Source of the DNA: Alitta virens
Taxonomy: Eukaryota > Annelida > Polychaeta > Phyllodocida > Nereididae
Direction: 5' to 3'
DNA length: 64,000 nt
Assembly: GCA_932294295.1 (NCBI GenBank)
Contig: OW028580.1
Location: 37,933,836 to 37,997,835, forward strand
The notes beneath the pieces were generated by a model. The model saw only the letters and a list, made by a program, of their open reading frames with translations, was not told the DNA's origin and did not search any database. The translations under genes were made by a program, and so were the position numbers. Below, one piece after another: positions 1 through 13,018 of the stretch (positions are counted from its first letter, which is position 1; each line of letters opens with the position of its first letter).

Positions 1-17
1 GATAGATAGATAGATAG

Positions 18-790
18 TGGTGTGATGAGTATGGCATGCAAGTCTTATCATCTCACCATTACATCTGCCTCTGTTAGTTATTCATATCAACTGAAAAACC
101 TTAGTGGTGCATTGTAGCATGTAGGTCTAGTCAGTGTTTGTGTTGGTCTGAAACAGCACCCCCAAGCCTTATCATCTCATCCTTACACCTGCCTATGACA
201 GCTGGTCATTATGCTGCATGACTAAGCTCTATCTAGAGTGAGTTTAGACCTAGTGACTCCATGTTTAGACCAAGGATTCGTAGAATAGACTTCCTGCCGA
301 TTTCTGGGAATGCTGTGTTGATGACCAGCATAAGGATTCTGGAGTTGGCATGCCTATAGTATCACCTCATCACCTCATCACTTCATCATTTCATCATTAC
401 GTCTTCCTCGGCAGTGAAAGTGGTCTTAGAAAAATAACAGTCAATCAAGGAGTATGTACATGGAGACACTTAATTGAGTGGATTCCAGGATTCCTAGAAT
501 GTCACATTCATTCCATTTCAGGGAATGCTGTCTTGCTGTATATAATGTACGCTTTATCACCTCATCCTTACTTCTGCCTCTCTCGTTCTACATACTCAAA
601 AGTGGTCTGATAACTGTGAGCTTCAGACAAGCACTGAACCTGTATAGCAGACTGGGAACAGAAACAAAAGTGTTTGGATTCCTAGAATGTTATCCTATTC
701 ATTTTCTAGGAATGCTGTTCAGCTACATGTAGGACTACATGTATGAGAGAGTTATGTAGATCAAGACAATATATAAAGGATTCTAGGAAT
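18..790 (+). repeat. Degenerate array of SINE-tail units and GGATTCCTAGAATG units
   Basis: Four SINE family A 3' segments (near 42, 168, 362 and 555) alternate with four copies of a GGATTCCTAGAATG…GGAATGCTGT segment (near 272, 480, 676 and 778). Spacing is about 125-195 bp, suggesting old tandem duplication of a composite unit. A piece of SINE also lies at 905-960. Confidence 0.5.
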
Positions 791-820
791 ATTCATCTTC
801 CCGCATGAGCAGTAAGGATC

Positions 821-866
821 ATAGGATAGGATAGGATAGGATAGCATAGGATAGGATAGGATAGGC
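821..866 (+). repeat. (AGGAT)n microsatellite
   Basis: Nine copies of a pentanucleotide with one substitution. Confidence 0.9.
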
Positions 867-1898
867 CTATAATCTAGCTACAATGGTTGCGGTGATCAAT
901 AACCATCCTCCAGTTGGCAAGCCTTATCATCTCATCATTACGTTTGCCTGGAGATAGGCCATGTCATGTAACACCATGTGATCGAGATTAAGTGCAGCAT
1001 TCTAAGCATGTAACGTTACTTGCTATTTATGAATGTTGATTCATCATGGAGGTACTAGTGATTCCGTGGTTGATCAATGATTATGATAAGAGGGGGTAAC
1101 AACATATTGAACATTAGCTCAACTTGTGGGATATTTGATTGCCTCAGCATAGACACCGAGTACAAAGCACCACTAATTTAGCAACAGTAGGAAAAGATCT
1201 ATAGTGCAACACCCTAATGACTGGCAAGTTTAGATTGGGGGAAGGTTGGTACACCATTTACCCAACGTGTGGGACTTTTTTTTTGCCTCAGCATAGACAA
1301 TGAGTACAAGACACCACCGATTTAACGTCTCATGGTACCATCAGCAGCAGAAGCAGCAGTATCAGCAGCAGCAGCAGCAGAAACAGCAGCATCGTTTGTA
1401 AGCAATCTTGCTTTATTGTCACACATGAGCCATTACTGCTACCTCTTTATATGATGCGAATATTTATGTGTGAGGTCTGGAGCTGTGAGCGGTGCAATTT
1501 CCTGTGGACCAGCCAGCAGCAGCAGTAGCAACAGCAGCAGCAGCAGCAGCTACACAACATGCCTGCCTGATGGAGGGGCAAAATAAGCAATGCCATATCC
1601 CTCCGCGTAAATCTTTTGGCATAAAGAAACCACATCACATCCCAAGTCGTATTAATCCGCCATAATACTGGTTCTTGTGTGCTTGCTCTAATCATCTATT
1701 GGAGGAGAGACTTCCTTGGTTCCACAGAAAGTAGTCCCATCACAATACAGTGGGACTATGTCTTGAGGTCACCTCACTATTAAGACTTAACCACTGAGAC
1801 CCAGTTAGAACAATAATGTTTGGAACAAACTATGTCCACTATACTGGCTCTTTGTTATCTCAAAATAAGGTCACATTAAGTAAGACCACTATCTATTC
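867..1898. other. SINE pieces and CAG tracts, no gene seen
   Basis: Three family A SINE pieces and two CAG-rich tracts (1341-1391 and 1514-1551). The rest is unremarkable AT-rich sequence. A short ATTAAGACC-type stretch is at about 1765-1890. Confidence 0.6.
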
Positions 1899-1920
1899 TC
1901 TCTATCTATCTATCTATCTA

Positions 1921-1981
<61 letters not shown>

Positions 1982-2069
1982 AACTATCTATCTATCTATC
2001 TATCTATTTATTTATCTATCTATTTATCTACCTACCTACCCTACCTACCTATCTACCTATCTCTATCTA
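1899..2069 (+). repeat. Compound (TATC)n(TA)n(TATC)n microsatellite
   Basis: TATC flanks a TA tract of about 56 bp (1923-1978), with TACC variants at the right. Confidence 0.95.
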
Positions 2070-5000
2070 AATAGTATACAAGGTATTACTGGACATCCTT
2101 GCTGTAGACCTAATGTGTTGCATTGCAAGACATTCTTATGTTCTTAATACATGTCCCGAGATGTTGAATGTGTTCACCAAGTAATCATTTGGAATTGGAA
2201 ATTAATTTATGACAGGCTTAATCACACACAATGACAAACCACACACATTGACTGTCAAGTAATTGGATATGGACTTACAGAATGTAAGAGTAACTGTAAT
2301 AGCAGTGCTGTGGTTAAATGCTGTTATATTTGACACTATTTTCTTTCTTTCTCTGTCTAGCTTTTTCTTCCTTTCATTCTCTCTGTCTTTATTTATTTCT
2401 TCTTTCTATCTTCCTTCTGTCTTCTCCTGCACCTTGTCATTTTCAAGCTTTACCAATTCTAATGACATTACGATATAATATATTCTGTAGAAAAATATGG
2501 TTTTTCTCAGTAACATTAATCTGAAAACCATATTTTTAAATACGTGTATATAGCTTATTTCATCATAATCCTTTGGATTACAAATCATGGCAGCTTTATA
2601 TGAAGATATTTTCTATAAGTAATTGAATTTTCTTCTTGACAACAATAGCTGGTTCCTGGAATTGACATGCATACTTTACATCTTAATGGAATGGAATCTT
2701 TGATACAATTATCAGCATGTCCATGTTTAGACACATTGATATTTAATGAAATATAGTTTGCAGTCACATCAAGCACAAGTACATTTTCTGAAAGATTTCC
2801 ATAACTATGGAGTCACATTACAACTGCTATCAGTCATTCCGCTTGATGTAATGTGTGCTGGAGGCTGTACTAATGCTAGTTCGGACTAGGCGATGATTTA
2901 TTGGCTTAATGGGCAATAGTGATCGATTTGTTTTAACTTAATAAGTTCCGAACAACAACTAGAATAAGAAATGTTTATGACAGTGGAGAACTCTAAGACA
3001 AGTTCTTGCCAGCTGCTCACAAGGTGGGTCTTTAACCTGCCCCAACATAGGCACTGAGTACGATGCACCACCAACCCTGACAGCATTCCAAATCGGTACA
3101 ACATCGGCACGACCACACCGGTCAAATGTAAGATGGATAGATGGATAGATAAATAGATAGATAGATTGCGAACAACACCAAAATAGCTTGAGCAGAGCGC
3201 TCGACTGGAATTTGGATGTTGGACCTCCAGATAAGCTGTCTAATGCCTTTACCAATAGACTATTCACTGCTTACACTAACAACTTGCAAAATTAACTAGT
3301 AAGATGTTCCGTAGCAAAAAATAAAGTCTCAAGCAGATAATTAAAGAGACACATCTGGGACTGAGCTTCCTCAATTGACATCTGACATTTGCTATGCATC
3401 CTTGCAATTGCTTCTACAATATTCAGCAAGGTGCTCCAGTCTCTCCCATACTGGTGCACCATCCAATTGACTTTTCCTTAAGACGCTGCCAAATGATGCT
3501 TTACTAAAAGAGCAGCAGCAGAAGCAGAAGCAGCAACAACAGCAACAGCAGCAGCAATAGCCCCTAAAGAAACTGACATGATATGGACAGTCTCATAATT
3601 TATACACGCAGAAACCAATAAGGTCCATAAATGCCTTTTTTTGGCTTGCCTGGATAATGATACACCCAGCATATATAATACATAAGGAAATCCATCGTTA
3701 AATAAATATCATACAAAGTGCCTCCATGCAGTACAGAAACACCACACAATCTGTTCAATAATGTTCATTGATGGGCAGGTTCTAATGTTTATAGTTTAGC
3801 AAAGGATGACCTAACTTCACTTGAACATTCAGATATAGGCAACATATATATACGAAGTTTATCTATTTATTAATTATTTATTTATTATTAGACATATCTA
3901 AAAAGGGTAGACCATCTGAGTTGCAATGGACAATCATAATCCAATAATGTGCAATATTTCCACCACACTGCCCATGAGAATTGAACAAACTTATTACTAC
4001 TGAATTGAAATGGTCTCAATATTAATGCATTATTTTTCAGGTCATGAAGAAGTATAATAGTTAATGTATAAATGTTGCAATATCGTGGCTATGATTGAGA
4101 GTAGGTTTAATTTGTATATGGTGGATTGCATGATTGCTCTCACTGTAAACCATTTTCACTACAGAAAGTAGACACTACAGCCAATTTGCTGCACATCCCC
4201 ATCCAGAATCTCAGTTGCAGCAAGGCCACTGGTGTCAGTACACCCTGGATCACTGCTGTCACATTGTCACAAGTCTGTAACCAGTTTGAATTTGGCCGAG
4301 GCAGCTGCTGTTGCATTAGGCAAATGGAATTCTTTAGCATGTCAACCTGTTTTTGGAACCTGAATTTGTAACCTGCATTTGGAGCCTGCATTTGGAGCAC
4401 TTGGAACGTGTTTTTGGAAACACTTTCTCCAGCTTCCATTGGCAACTGCTGAAGATTGGAACAGCACTCTCCCAGATGCTCTTTTCTGCTCATTCTCCTG
4501 CTTAGGAATTCTCTCATGCTTGGTTGTTTATTGCTTCAAGTGCACTAGGGTCAAAAGGTTTTTAAGTGCTTATTGCAGTGACTGTTCTTTGTTAAAGCAC
4601 GTTAATTTACTTGTTAAAAGTACGTTAATTTACTTACTAATTCTTACTAGACGTACAACCTCTTGTCAAGCCCAAACAACAAATTACCAAATTCTCCATC
4701 CATACAAGTGACAGTAAGCCAAATGACAGCTTGTAATAACAGGCCTGGAAATCTACTCCATGCTCTGATAGCTAGATAGCTAGATAGCCACATAGATAGA
4801 TAGATGGATAGTGGCAAGATCCCACCCTTTTCATCTCATCACATGTGCCTCCTCCAGCAGTCATATCAACTGACTAAGCAAGATAGATAGATAGATTTTT
4901 TTCTTACCTTTTTTGGCTTTCTATGTACTGTAATATTTATGTGGCAAAGCAATTTTTTGCACACTCAGCATCCATTGTGCACAGGCCATTCAAGCATAAG

Positions 5001-5230
5001 ATGAAGGTCGGTGCATATGTTCTATGGGGCACAAAATGTAATCAAATATTTCTGGTTGCTATAGAGTTCCATATGCATGATGGCAGTGTTCAGGGTTATG
5101 ATGTCTAGAGGGAGCAAACAGTGTTCTGGTGGCCATTGAAATTGAGGTGGCCATTACAGTTGGAATGTATCAGTGGCTTCTAGAAGTATAGTGACTGTGA
5201 CATGGTGGGAAAATAACGGTGATATGAAAC
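2070..5230. other. AT-rich, no gene recognised
   Basis: Holds a pyrimidine-rich tract (2338-2445), GATA tracts (3130-3167 and 4769-4811), a CAG-like tract (3511-3558) and SINE fragments. Open frames around 4126-4711 on both strands overlap, share no family features and are rejected. Confidence 0.5.
4819..4896 (+). mobile_element. SINE family A fragment ending in GATA tail
   Basis: GATCCCACCCTTTTCATCTC … AGTCATATCAACTGACTAAG, then AAGATAGATAGATAG at the family's 3' position. A GATA tract also precedes it (4769-4811). Confidence 0.6.
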
Positions 5231-5296
5231 CATGATGTGACACTACGTGTGCATGTACATGTACAGACACGGACACTAGAGCTATTTCTTTTTTTT

Positions 5297-5745
5297 GACC
5301 TCCACAACTACAGCACTAAAATCACAACACTGTTAGGGCAGACACCATATTGCAGTGTCCAGTGGAGTACTAGTGTTATGGTGACCACTGGAAGTGCAAT
5401 GTTTTATGGACTTCCACAACTACAGCACTAAAATCACAACACTGTTAGGGCAGACACAATATTGCAGTGTCCAGTGGAGTACTAGTGTTATGGTGACCAC
5501 TGGAAGTGCAATGTTTTATTGACTTCCACAACTACAGCACTAAAATCACAACACTGTTAGGGCAGACACAATATTGCACTGACCAGTGGAGTAATAGTGT
5601 TTTGGTGACCACTGGAAGTACGCTGTTTTATTGACCTCCACAACTACAGCACTATAATCACAACACTGCTAAGATAGACTTAGAGAAATATCAGTGTTTT
5701 GGTGATGACTGGTGCAGCTCTGATGTTATGGTGCCACTGGAGCTC
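5297..5745 (+). repeat. 112-bp tandem repeat, about 3.5 copies
   Basis: Units start at 5297, 5409, 5521 and 5633 with GACYTCCACAACTACAGCAC. Copies 1-3 are very similar and copy 4 decays after about 60 bp. Each contains GGTGACCACTGG, a palindromic word. Related half-units (GGTGGCCATT) precede the array at 5125-5165. Confidence 0.9.
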
Positions 5746-6382
5746 CAGCTTTTTCAAACAGCAACAGCTCTGCACTGCCTTGGGGAAGAAATGGCGAATT
5801 ATTTGGCATGTACCGCAGTCTAGAGTCATACATATTTTAACACTCTTCAATTCTCATTCTCTCACTTGGTGCCGGTTTTCTTGGCAAGGTGGAGATGTGG
5901 CAGAATGGCAGGCCTGTCCCTAGAGAATGTGTCTAGATGTTTAGCACTTAACATAGCTTTGGGAAGGGCATTGTCAAGAGACTGCCACCCTCTCGAAGAC
6001 AAATATTTCAATTACACTCTTCGTTTGTAGTCAGTCACTAGAGAGATTGACAAAGAGCAGTTGCAAGAATATTTATATTGTGTCTCGTGGTAGTTAAGCA
6101 CATCTATAAGAATTTATGACCACACTGCACCAGATGAGTTACTTTCAAAGCAATTTCAGCAATTTGACACTGAAGTCGTCTTTAACCATTGATGTACATA
6201 TATGTATATCACACATATGTATGCAGATAGCATCAGATTCAGATAGCATCTGCCATCCTTATTTTGGTGCATCAACCATCTAACCCATAATATCTATTTA
6301 GCATCATGTGTGTAATTACTGTGTATAGAATAACTATGGTTATTCTTGCAACAAACACTCTAGATATTCATTTTAGTTTATA
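5746..6382. other. No feature recognised
   Basis: AT-rich single-copy-looking DNA. Nothing supported apart from short repeats of a GATAGCATC word near 6226 and 6240. Confidence 0.5.
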
Positions 6383-6567
6383 CAGTTGGGTCCAATGGTT
6401 TTCACTCACTTGAGCAAGATGTGAATGAAATCATCTATGAAATAAAAGTTTTTCATCCTTATATTAAAACAAGGAAATTAGAATTATTATTGAAATGTGA
6501 ATAATGGTGTCGAAATGCAAGTGAACTATGTTTTGCTGAAGTGAATGTAAACTTTTGGGCTTGACTG
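6383..6567. mobile_element. Tc1/mariner-type MITE
   Basis: 185 bp with inverted termini of about 30 bp. The left begins CAGTTGGGTCCAATGG and continues TTTTCACTCACTT. The right, inverted, begins CAGTCAAGCCCAAAAG and continues TTTACATTCACTT. It is flanked by TA on each side (6381-6382 and 6568-6569). CAGT termini and a TA duplication are typical of Tc1-like elements. No transposase. Confidence 0.85.
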
Positions 6568-6600
6568 TATTTTCACTATTTTCGTGCACAAGTCATCAAA

Positions 6601-6861
6601 CATAATATATTCATATAATATACATATACATATTACATGCATATTACATACATATTATATACATATTATATACATAATACATACATATTACATACATAAT
6701 ATACATATTATATACATATTACATACATAATATACATATTATATACATATTATATACATATTACATGCATATTACATACATATTACATAAATATTATATA
6801 CATATTATATACATAATACATATTACATACATAATATACATATTATGTACATATTACATAC

Positions 6862-6908
<47 letters not shown>

Positions 6909-7133
6909 CATACATATTAGGCCTACATACACATATTATATGCATAATATACATATTACATACATATTACATACATATTACATACATATTACATACATAT
7001 TACATACATATTACATACATATTACATACATATCATATACATATTACATACATATTACATACATATCAGATACATATTATATACATATTATGTACATATT
7101 ACATACATATAATATACACATACATATATATTG
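6601..7133 (+). repeat. TACATATTA minisatellite with embedded (TA)n
   Basis: More than 40 short units of ACATATTACAT and ATATTATATAC type. A TA run sits at 6867-6905. Open frames of up to 116 codons (Ile/Tyr/His-rich) are repeat artefacts. Confidence 0.9.
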
Positions 7134-8177
7134 TAGCGTATACTGTTCCTTTGTCAGTTAATAAGTCCAGCATTCATTTGTACGAGCAAGCATAATCTAT
7201 CCATATAATCTATTTTTTTGTAATATTATCTAGCAAACAATAATCCCCATATAGTGTATCAACTATTTCACTTAAACTATTCATGTAATCCATTTTAAAA
7301 GCAGAATCCTATTCAGATTCATTCATTTTATTTCACATTCATACATCTATTATAAAAATAAAATTACAAAACCTGACATTTTATTTATATTGTGAGGAAA
7401 CTATTACTTTCCTATTCTAGCAACATGCTTATATATATATTTAATTTCATATTATGTCCATCTGGGTTTTTTTTCCATAATATCTATCTAGTATCTGCCA
7501 TCTATTTTGGCTGTTTTTGACGTTGGAGCATCGTGACATCTGACTTGTGTCTCTTTGAACTTCTTGCTGCTGAGGCTGCTGGAAAGATGCCTCAGATGAT
7601 CGATGAGAAATCAATAAGCACTTGTGATACAGGCATCTAGGTGCCTCGGAGCCAGGTTTCCTGATTAAAAATAGATTACACATACATATTTGTAGCAGGG
7701 ACTGGTGCAGGATCTAAAAGTGCATTATATGCAGTCACAACAACAAAAGTTGCAAAATTGAATATTTGAAAATATCTAGCTTCTCATGTAATGTTAGCTA
7801 CATTAAAGGATATAGTCATATATAGTCACTAACATTACAATATCATAAATACCTGATGAATGACGCTGGGTAACCCAATTTCATAAATAACTGACATTAT
7901 ATATAAATAACTATTCATGAGCTACATCTAAAAAATAGACCCCACCCATATGGTAAATAATTATGTTACATAATGTGGACTGCAAGTCTTATCATCTCAT
8001 CATTACGTCTGCCTGCAGCTGGTTATATAAGCTGACTAAGCTTCAGACCCAGTAGCAGTAACGCATAGTTTATATAGACATAAAATGTACAGTATTGAGT
8101 AAGTAATTTGTGCATGAGTATAATTATGCAGGTATACATAAAGTCCTCTACACACCTGACCAAAGAAGGCTTACGAG

Positions 8178-8219
<42 letters not shown>

Positions 8220-8844
8220 ACACGATAAAAATAAATGTCTACATTATGTGTTTCCATACTTAATGTATTTACCATTCATAATGAAGTTTTGTGTCAGTTA
8301 CATACAATCTATTAATTATACATAGAATTCTGAGAGTGTCTCCATAATTTGTACTTGACTGTATTTCTGGCTCCAGGGAAATTTGTGATAGTTTATTTTA
8401 TCAATTTGTCTTCATTTTCAGAACAACAATCCAGCGCATTTTATCTGTTTTTTGGATCATATTTTACTCGAAACATACTTTGAAATCATAATAAATTTGA
8501 AAATCGCCAATCTATTAATAGTGTTGATCATCCATTAATAACGTTGATCATCTACTACAAATTTGAAACAACAATAATTTGTGATAGTCCATCAAAAAAT
8601 GCATAACGACTTTAGTTTATGACAGTTACAATTCTATACGGGCAATAAATACTAAAATATTTATGTATATTAAATATAGATGCAGTTGGCAGTACATTGC
8701 ATGAAAGAATAGTGTCATTATTCAAATTCATGGAAATTACACACACGAGGTGAATGACCGAACCATCTACAATGGTAGCAGAATTAGTTTTGCCATAAAT
8801 ACAGCTCCGCAGCGACTACAGTTTTAACTGTGAGTCTGTGAGTC
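7134..8844. other. AT-rich with a SINE and a TA repeat
   Basis: Holds the SINE at 7935-8062 and a TA array (8182-8216). A minus-strand frame at 7447-7683 has exon-like composition after ATTTTTAATCAG but no recognisable family. Confidence 0.4.
7935..8062 (+). mobile_element. SINE family A, 3' two-thirds
   Basis: ACCCCACCCATATGGTAAAT … TCTTATCATCTCATCATTAC … GCTGACTAAGCTTCAGACCC AGTAGC. A clear 3' end of the family; a TA microsatellite lies 120 bp downstream. Confidence 0.75.
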
Positions 8845-9187
8845 TACTTTTAGAGACTACTTTGAGAGACTACTCTGAGAGACTGCTTTGAGAGACTGCT
8901 TTGAGAGACCGCTTTGAGAGACTCATTTGAAGACTACTTCCAGAGAGTTTTTTTTATAGACTACTTTGATAGACTACTTTGAGAGACTACTCTGAGAGAC
9001 TGCTTTGAGAGAATACTTTTAGAGACTACTTTTAGAGACTATTTTGAAGACTCATTTGAGAGACTACCTCCAGAGACTTTGTTTATAAACTACTTTGATA
9101 GACTACTTTGAGAGACTACTCTGAGACACTACTCTGAGAGACTGCTTTGAGAGGCTACTTTGAGAGGCTACTTCGAGAGACTACTCT
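8845..9187 (+). repeat. 13-bp minisatellite with 130-bp higher-order period
   Basis: The unit is AGAGACTACTTTG. The variant GACTCATTTGA recurs at 8919 and 9049, that is after 130 bp or ten units, showing duplication of a block of units. Confidence 0.85.
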
Positions 9188-9945
9188 GTGTTGTTCTCTC
9201 TGTCTATATCTGTCTGACTGTCTGTTTATTTCACATTATTGCACTCTCATAAATGCTTACAATAATACCAAGTTCTGCATAATTCATTTTCTTGCCAAAC
9301 TGACAATTGTGCTGACATGAAATGAAATATTTATATACAATGTAGTAGCAATGTCTTCATCATACCAGCTACAAAAGCTTTGGTTTCTCTAGAATAAAAA
9401 TAAACATGCAGCTTAAGATATGGATTTAAGAAGCTTTGTTGCTTTCAACATGCTAAGTAATGGAACATAAACCTATAAGTAAGACTTTTTGTAGATTGGC
9501 CTGTAAGACATGTTTTGGTGTATTTATAAGTAGGCTCAGCTATGCATCTTAGTATCACCCCATATACCCAGTTGATATACGACTCGCATCAAAAGTTCAT
9601 TTATCGGGGAGAGGGCTTAACACTCTAGAGGGTCCTCAGTGGCAAGGGTCTGACCTCATTACAGCGTAGTCCGCTTTTAGGAGAGTAGGTTTTTCCATGG
9701 ATGCCTTATTGTGCTAGGTTCTTAGCGAATCAGCTGTCTCATGGCCGTAGATTGACAGTGCAATTTCCTGGACAGCCTTTGAGAGACTCGCTAGAGCCAG
9801 AACTGAGGTCATGTGCCTATCTTGCAACCATCAACTCAGCCAGATTGCTACACTGCAAGCTGCAAGCCATGGAGGCCGAAATTTTCTGCTCTCCTACCCT
9901 CATAGTATGAGAAGTAGCAGAAGACACTATAGCTGTGGTATGGTC
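9188..9945. other. Includes an unexplained GC-balanced block at 9590-9930
   Basis: From about 9590 composition becomes even with several CpGs (GCGTAGTCCGC, GGCCGTAGATTG, GAGGCCGAAA). It contains an open plus-strand frame at 9701-9910 starting MPYCARFLANQL. No splice pattern or family is recognised. Confidence 0.35.
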
Positions 9946-10206
9946 ATGATGATGATGATGATCATCATCATGCTGATCATAAAGAAGAAGAAGATGGTTA
10001 TGATCTCTTCTTCTTTTCCTTCTTTGTTTTCTTCCTTCTCATTCTTCTTCTTTTCCTCTCATTCTTCTTTCTTCTCATTCTTCTCCTTCTACTTCTCATT
10101 CTTCTCCTTCTACTTCTCATTATTCTCCATCTTCTCCTTCTTCTTCTTCTTCCTCTTCTTCTTCTTCTTGTTGTTGTTCTTCTTCTTATTATTATTATTA
10201 TTACAC
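9946..10206 (+). repeat. (GAT)n and long (CTT)n pyrimidine tract
   Basis: GATGATGAT then about 190 bp of CTTCTC/TTC repeats, ending in TTATTATTA. The Phe/Ser-rich frame over it is an artefact. Confidence 0.9.
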
Positions 10207-11062
10207 TTCCCTATTGACTCTTTCTAAACTAGAAAAAGGTCAAAAAATAAATCTCACTAAAATGACTTATTATAATAAGTGATTTCTTTCCAAAGGAAGG
10301 ATTATGAAATTAGGGTTAAATTATGGCAGAATACATTTGATCTATTGATGTGTAATATAGTTATTAGCCAGTTATTTTGACATGACTCCATGATATTGTA
10401 TTAACAGTGTTTACTCCATTTTATTGTGCAGTAACAAAATCAACTATTCTCTGAAGTATCTGTAGTCCAGATGCTTATAAGATAATTTAATTGTTTGCCA
10501 CATTCCTGTGTTGTTTATCACATCACTCTGACATCTCTCAAAGACTATTATAGAAGCCTTGTCGTGTATCAGTATACAGCAATAGTGGCTGCCACCAGGC
10601 TGTTCTATACAAGCAGAGGACTGGTCCATCCTATCTGACAAGGTCCATCTCCCCAAGGGAAAAGAGATGAGAGGCGGGGGGCAAAGAGGTGGAAGGGCAC
10701 TTCTCTACTCTGTACTGCTGCTGCTGCTGCTGCTGCTGCTGTGCCCTGGTGCTATTATACTGTGACATTACCGTCGTTGCGGGCTTAGCTCCTGCAGCAC
10801 TAAATCACTTGCAGTTCCTGCAGTTCTGCAGTCAGCTGTTAGCTGCTGCTGCTGCTAGCAGGCCTCCAGTCACAGCATCACCATCACCAGCAGCAGCAGC
10901 AGCAGTAGGGACATGCCATCAAGCTGCTCATTCAGACCACGTTGTAAGAATGAAGCCCCTAATTGACCTACTGAAGGCTGGACTGTGTTTGCAACTGCAC
11001 ACAATTTGCACCCATAATACCAGCCCCACTTTGAACAGAACCATTCCCAAGACAAGCAATAC
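10207..11062. other. CTG/CAG-rich low-complexity DNA
   Basis: CTG run at 10716-10741, TGCTGC at 10847-10858 and CAG at 10889-10906, with many CTGCAG words between. The frame at 10689-11159 runs from one repeat into another and is rejected. Confidence 0.5.
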
Positions 11063-11063
11063 C

Positions 11064-11149
11064 CTATTCTATTCTATTCTATTCTATTCTATTCTATTCT
11101 ATTCTATTCTATTCTATTCTGTTCTGTTCTGTTCTATTCTATTCTATTC
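11064..11149 (+). repeat. (TTCTA)n microsatellite
   Basis: About 17 copies with a block of TTCTG variants. Confidence 0.9.
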
Positions 11150-11562
11150 GTGCACATAATTTTATGAGGAGCCCTTTTTACCAAAGAAATACAATTTATA
11201 TTCACTATTTACAGTCGAAACTACCTGACTATTAAGATCACCATTAGTTCAAAATTCACTTGTCTTAAATGGTGAATTGGGTAAGTTGCCTAGCATATTA
11301 AGGGTGACAAAGTGAGTTGGGCAGAACTAAATAACTTCTGCCAAAGTCTTTATGTGACGCAGATCAATGCTTTGTTTTGTTTGAAAAAAAGTAAAACAAC
11401 TGTCTAAAAACTATTGAATTTTCTCAGCCAGCCCTGAGTTTTGACCAACAGAGAGATTACCCTAAAATGTTGATTACACTCTGTTTATAAACAGTCAGGG
11501 TTGGCTGGAAACAATAACAACTAATCGGACGTGGCAGAGGCACTTTGAAAGAGTGAAAAGGT

Positions 11563-11948
11563 TTCGGGCGTCTGCAAAACGCTGAACGGAATGGAATGGA
11601 AAAACGCGGAACGGGGAAAATCTGTCAAAGTTATGTGGTTAACCCTGAATTACTTTGAAAACAATTCTATGGGTCTCAGAGCCAGAAAATCGTCGATTTT
11701 ACATTAAATATTTAGAAAATATAAACTTGTAGGGGGGGGGGGGGGGGTGGAGTAGGCCTAATACAAAATATTTGTTTTGGGGGGGAGGGGGATGTCCAAA
11801 TGATGTGGTCAGTCACATCCCATTTTTTGGTAAAGAGTTATCAAAGCCTGCATTGTACAAGAGTGGTCATTCCCTTCCATGTATTTTCATTCCATGGCGT
11901 TCCGTGTTTTATCATTCCATTCCATTCCGCGTTTTACAGACGCCCAAA
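11563..11948. mobile_element. Foldback/MITE with arms of about 55 bp, GGGCGTCTG termini
   Basis: The left arm TTCGGGCGTCTGCAAAACGC then GAACGGAATGGAATGG (11563-11616) is repeated inverted at 11889-11948 (GGGCGTCTGTAAAACGC, then GGAATGGAATGGAATG). The interior has a 16-G run (11732-11747) and a second G-rich stretch (11777-11791). No transposase. Confidence 0.65.
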
Positions 11949-12810
11949 GGGTTCAGTATTTGCCAGTGTAACCACTTTTCTGCCAAGCACTGTAATGTCA
12001 GTGTGGTCTGGATAGGTCTTATGGTGGGCTTTCTCTGCCTGTCCAACATTCTCAGTTTATCTTCAAGTGGAACTCGTGTTAATTCTTGCAAATGCAGGGT
12101 GAATTCCTTGTTACCCAGATAATTTTCGATGGGTTTTAGGGGGCTTTAGTTGGTTGTCATTGTAGGATTTCCTGAACCCTTCATCTGGAACCCTTTTGCC
12201 TTTTCGGGGTTGACCATTTTTCATCTCGTGACAAGCTATTAAGATGGCAATTATTGCATGCAGATCTGCCTGACTGTTCCGCTCAGAAAAAAAGAGAGCA
12301 GTGGCGCATTAATCTGGCAGCAAAATCACTTGGAGGGACTATTTTTGCCTCTTGGAATCAATATGAAAGCTTGTCAAGGGAATTCCCCCCGGGGGGGGGG
12401 GGGGGCTCTGTGTGGAGATAAACCCATATGCGTGTCTCATGCACCCTTTATGAGTTTGTCAAACTTTCGGTCATCATGCAATAACCTTCTATAATAAATG
12501 ATGCTGTTGTGTGATAAAGGTCAGTGTGCTGAAAACAGTCATGAAAAAAGTGCCACTCTACTCTTTATACTTGTTATGATCTCCTATGTTTATGAATTAT
12601 GGCTTCATGTAACGATAGTAAAAGCACATTAACATACATCCATGGATACAGTGCTAATTGCTAATAAACCCATTCATAAAGTAGTAATCAGGCCAAATAA
12701 ACCTATTTGTTAATTGTTCACAAAGTTTAGCTACTTCCATGGACATAAAAAAGCCATAAATGATGAAGAAAGTAAATAATGGTTTCTAACAGGCCTAAGG
12801 ACAGGTAGGC
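11949..12810. other. No gene seen; C6G15 run
   Basis: C6 followed at once by G15 at 12385-12405. Otherwise AT-rich with nothing recognised. Confidence 0.5.
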
Positions 12811-12853
12811 TAGATAGATAGATAGAAAGATAGATAGATAGAAAGATAAATGA

Positions 12854-12885
<32 letters not shown>

Positions 12886-13018
12886 AGATAGAAAGATAGC
12901 AAGATAGCAAGATAGATAGAGATATATAGACAGATAGATAGATAGATAGATAGATGGATATATAGAGATAGATAGAGATGGATAGAGATAATATAGATAG
13001 AGATATAGATAGATATAT
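12811..13018 (+). repeat. (GATA)n array abutting a SINE body
   Basis: Impure GATA with AAAG, CAAG and GATG variants. SINE family A sequence starts immediately after it (13022). Confidence 0.95.

Noticed and set aside
5297..5745. Possible CRISPR-like array
   Set aside because: Units are contiguous 112-bp tandem copies with no spacers, in a eukaryotic genome.
7447..7683. Minus-strand frame with exon-like Gln/Ser-rich peptide
   Set aside because: The acceptor is weak, no family is recognised, and parts (ATAATATCTATCTAG, TCTGCCATC) recur near 6230-6300, suggesting repeat.
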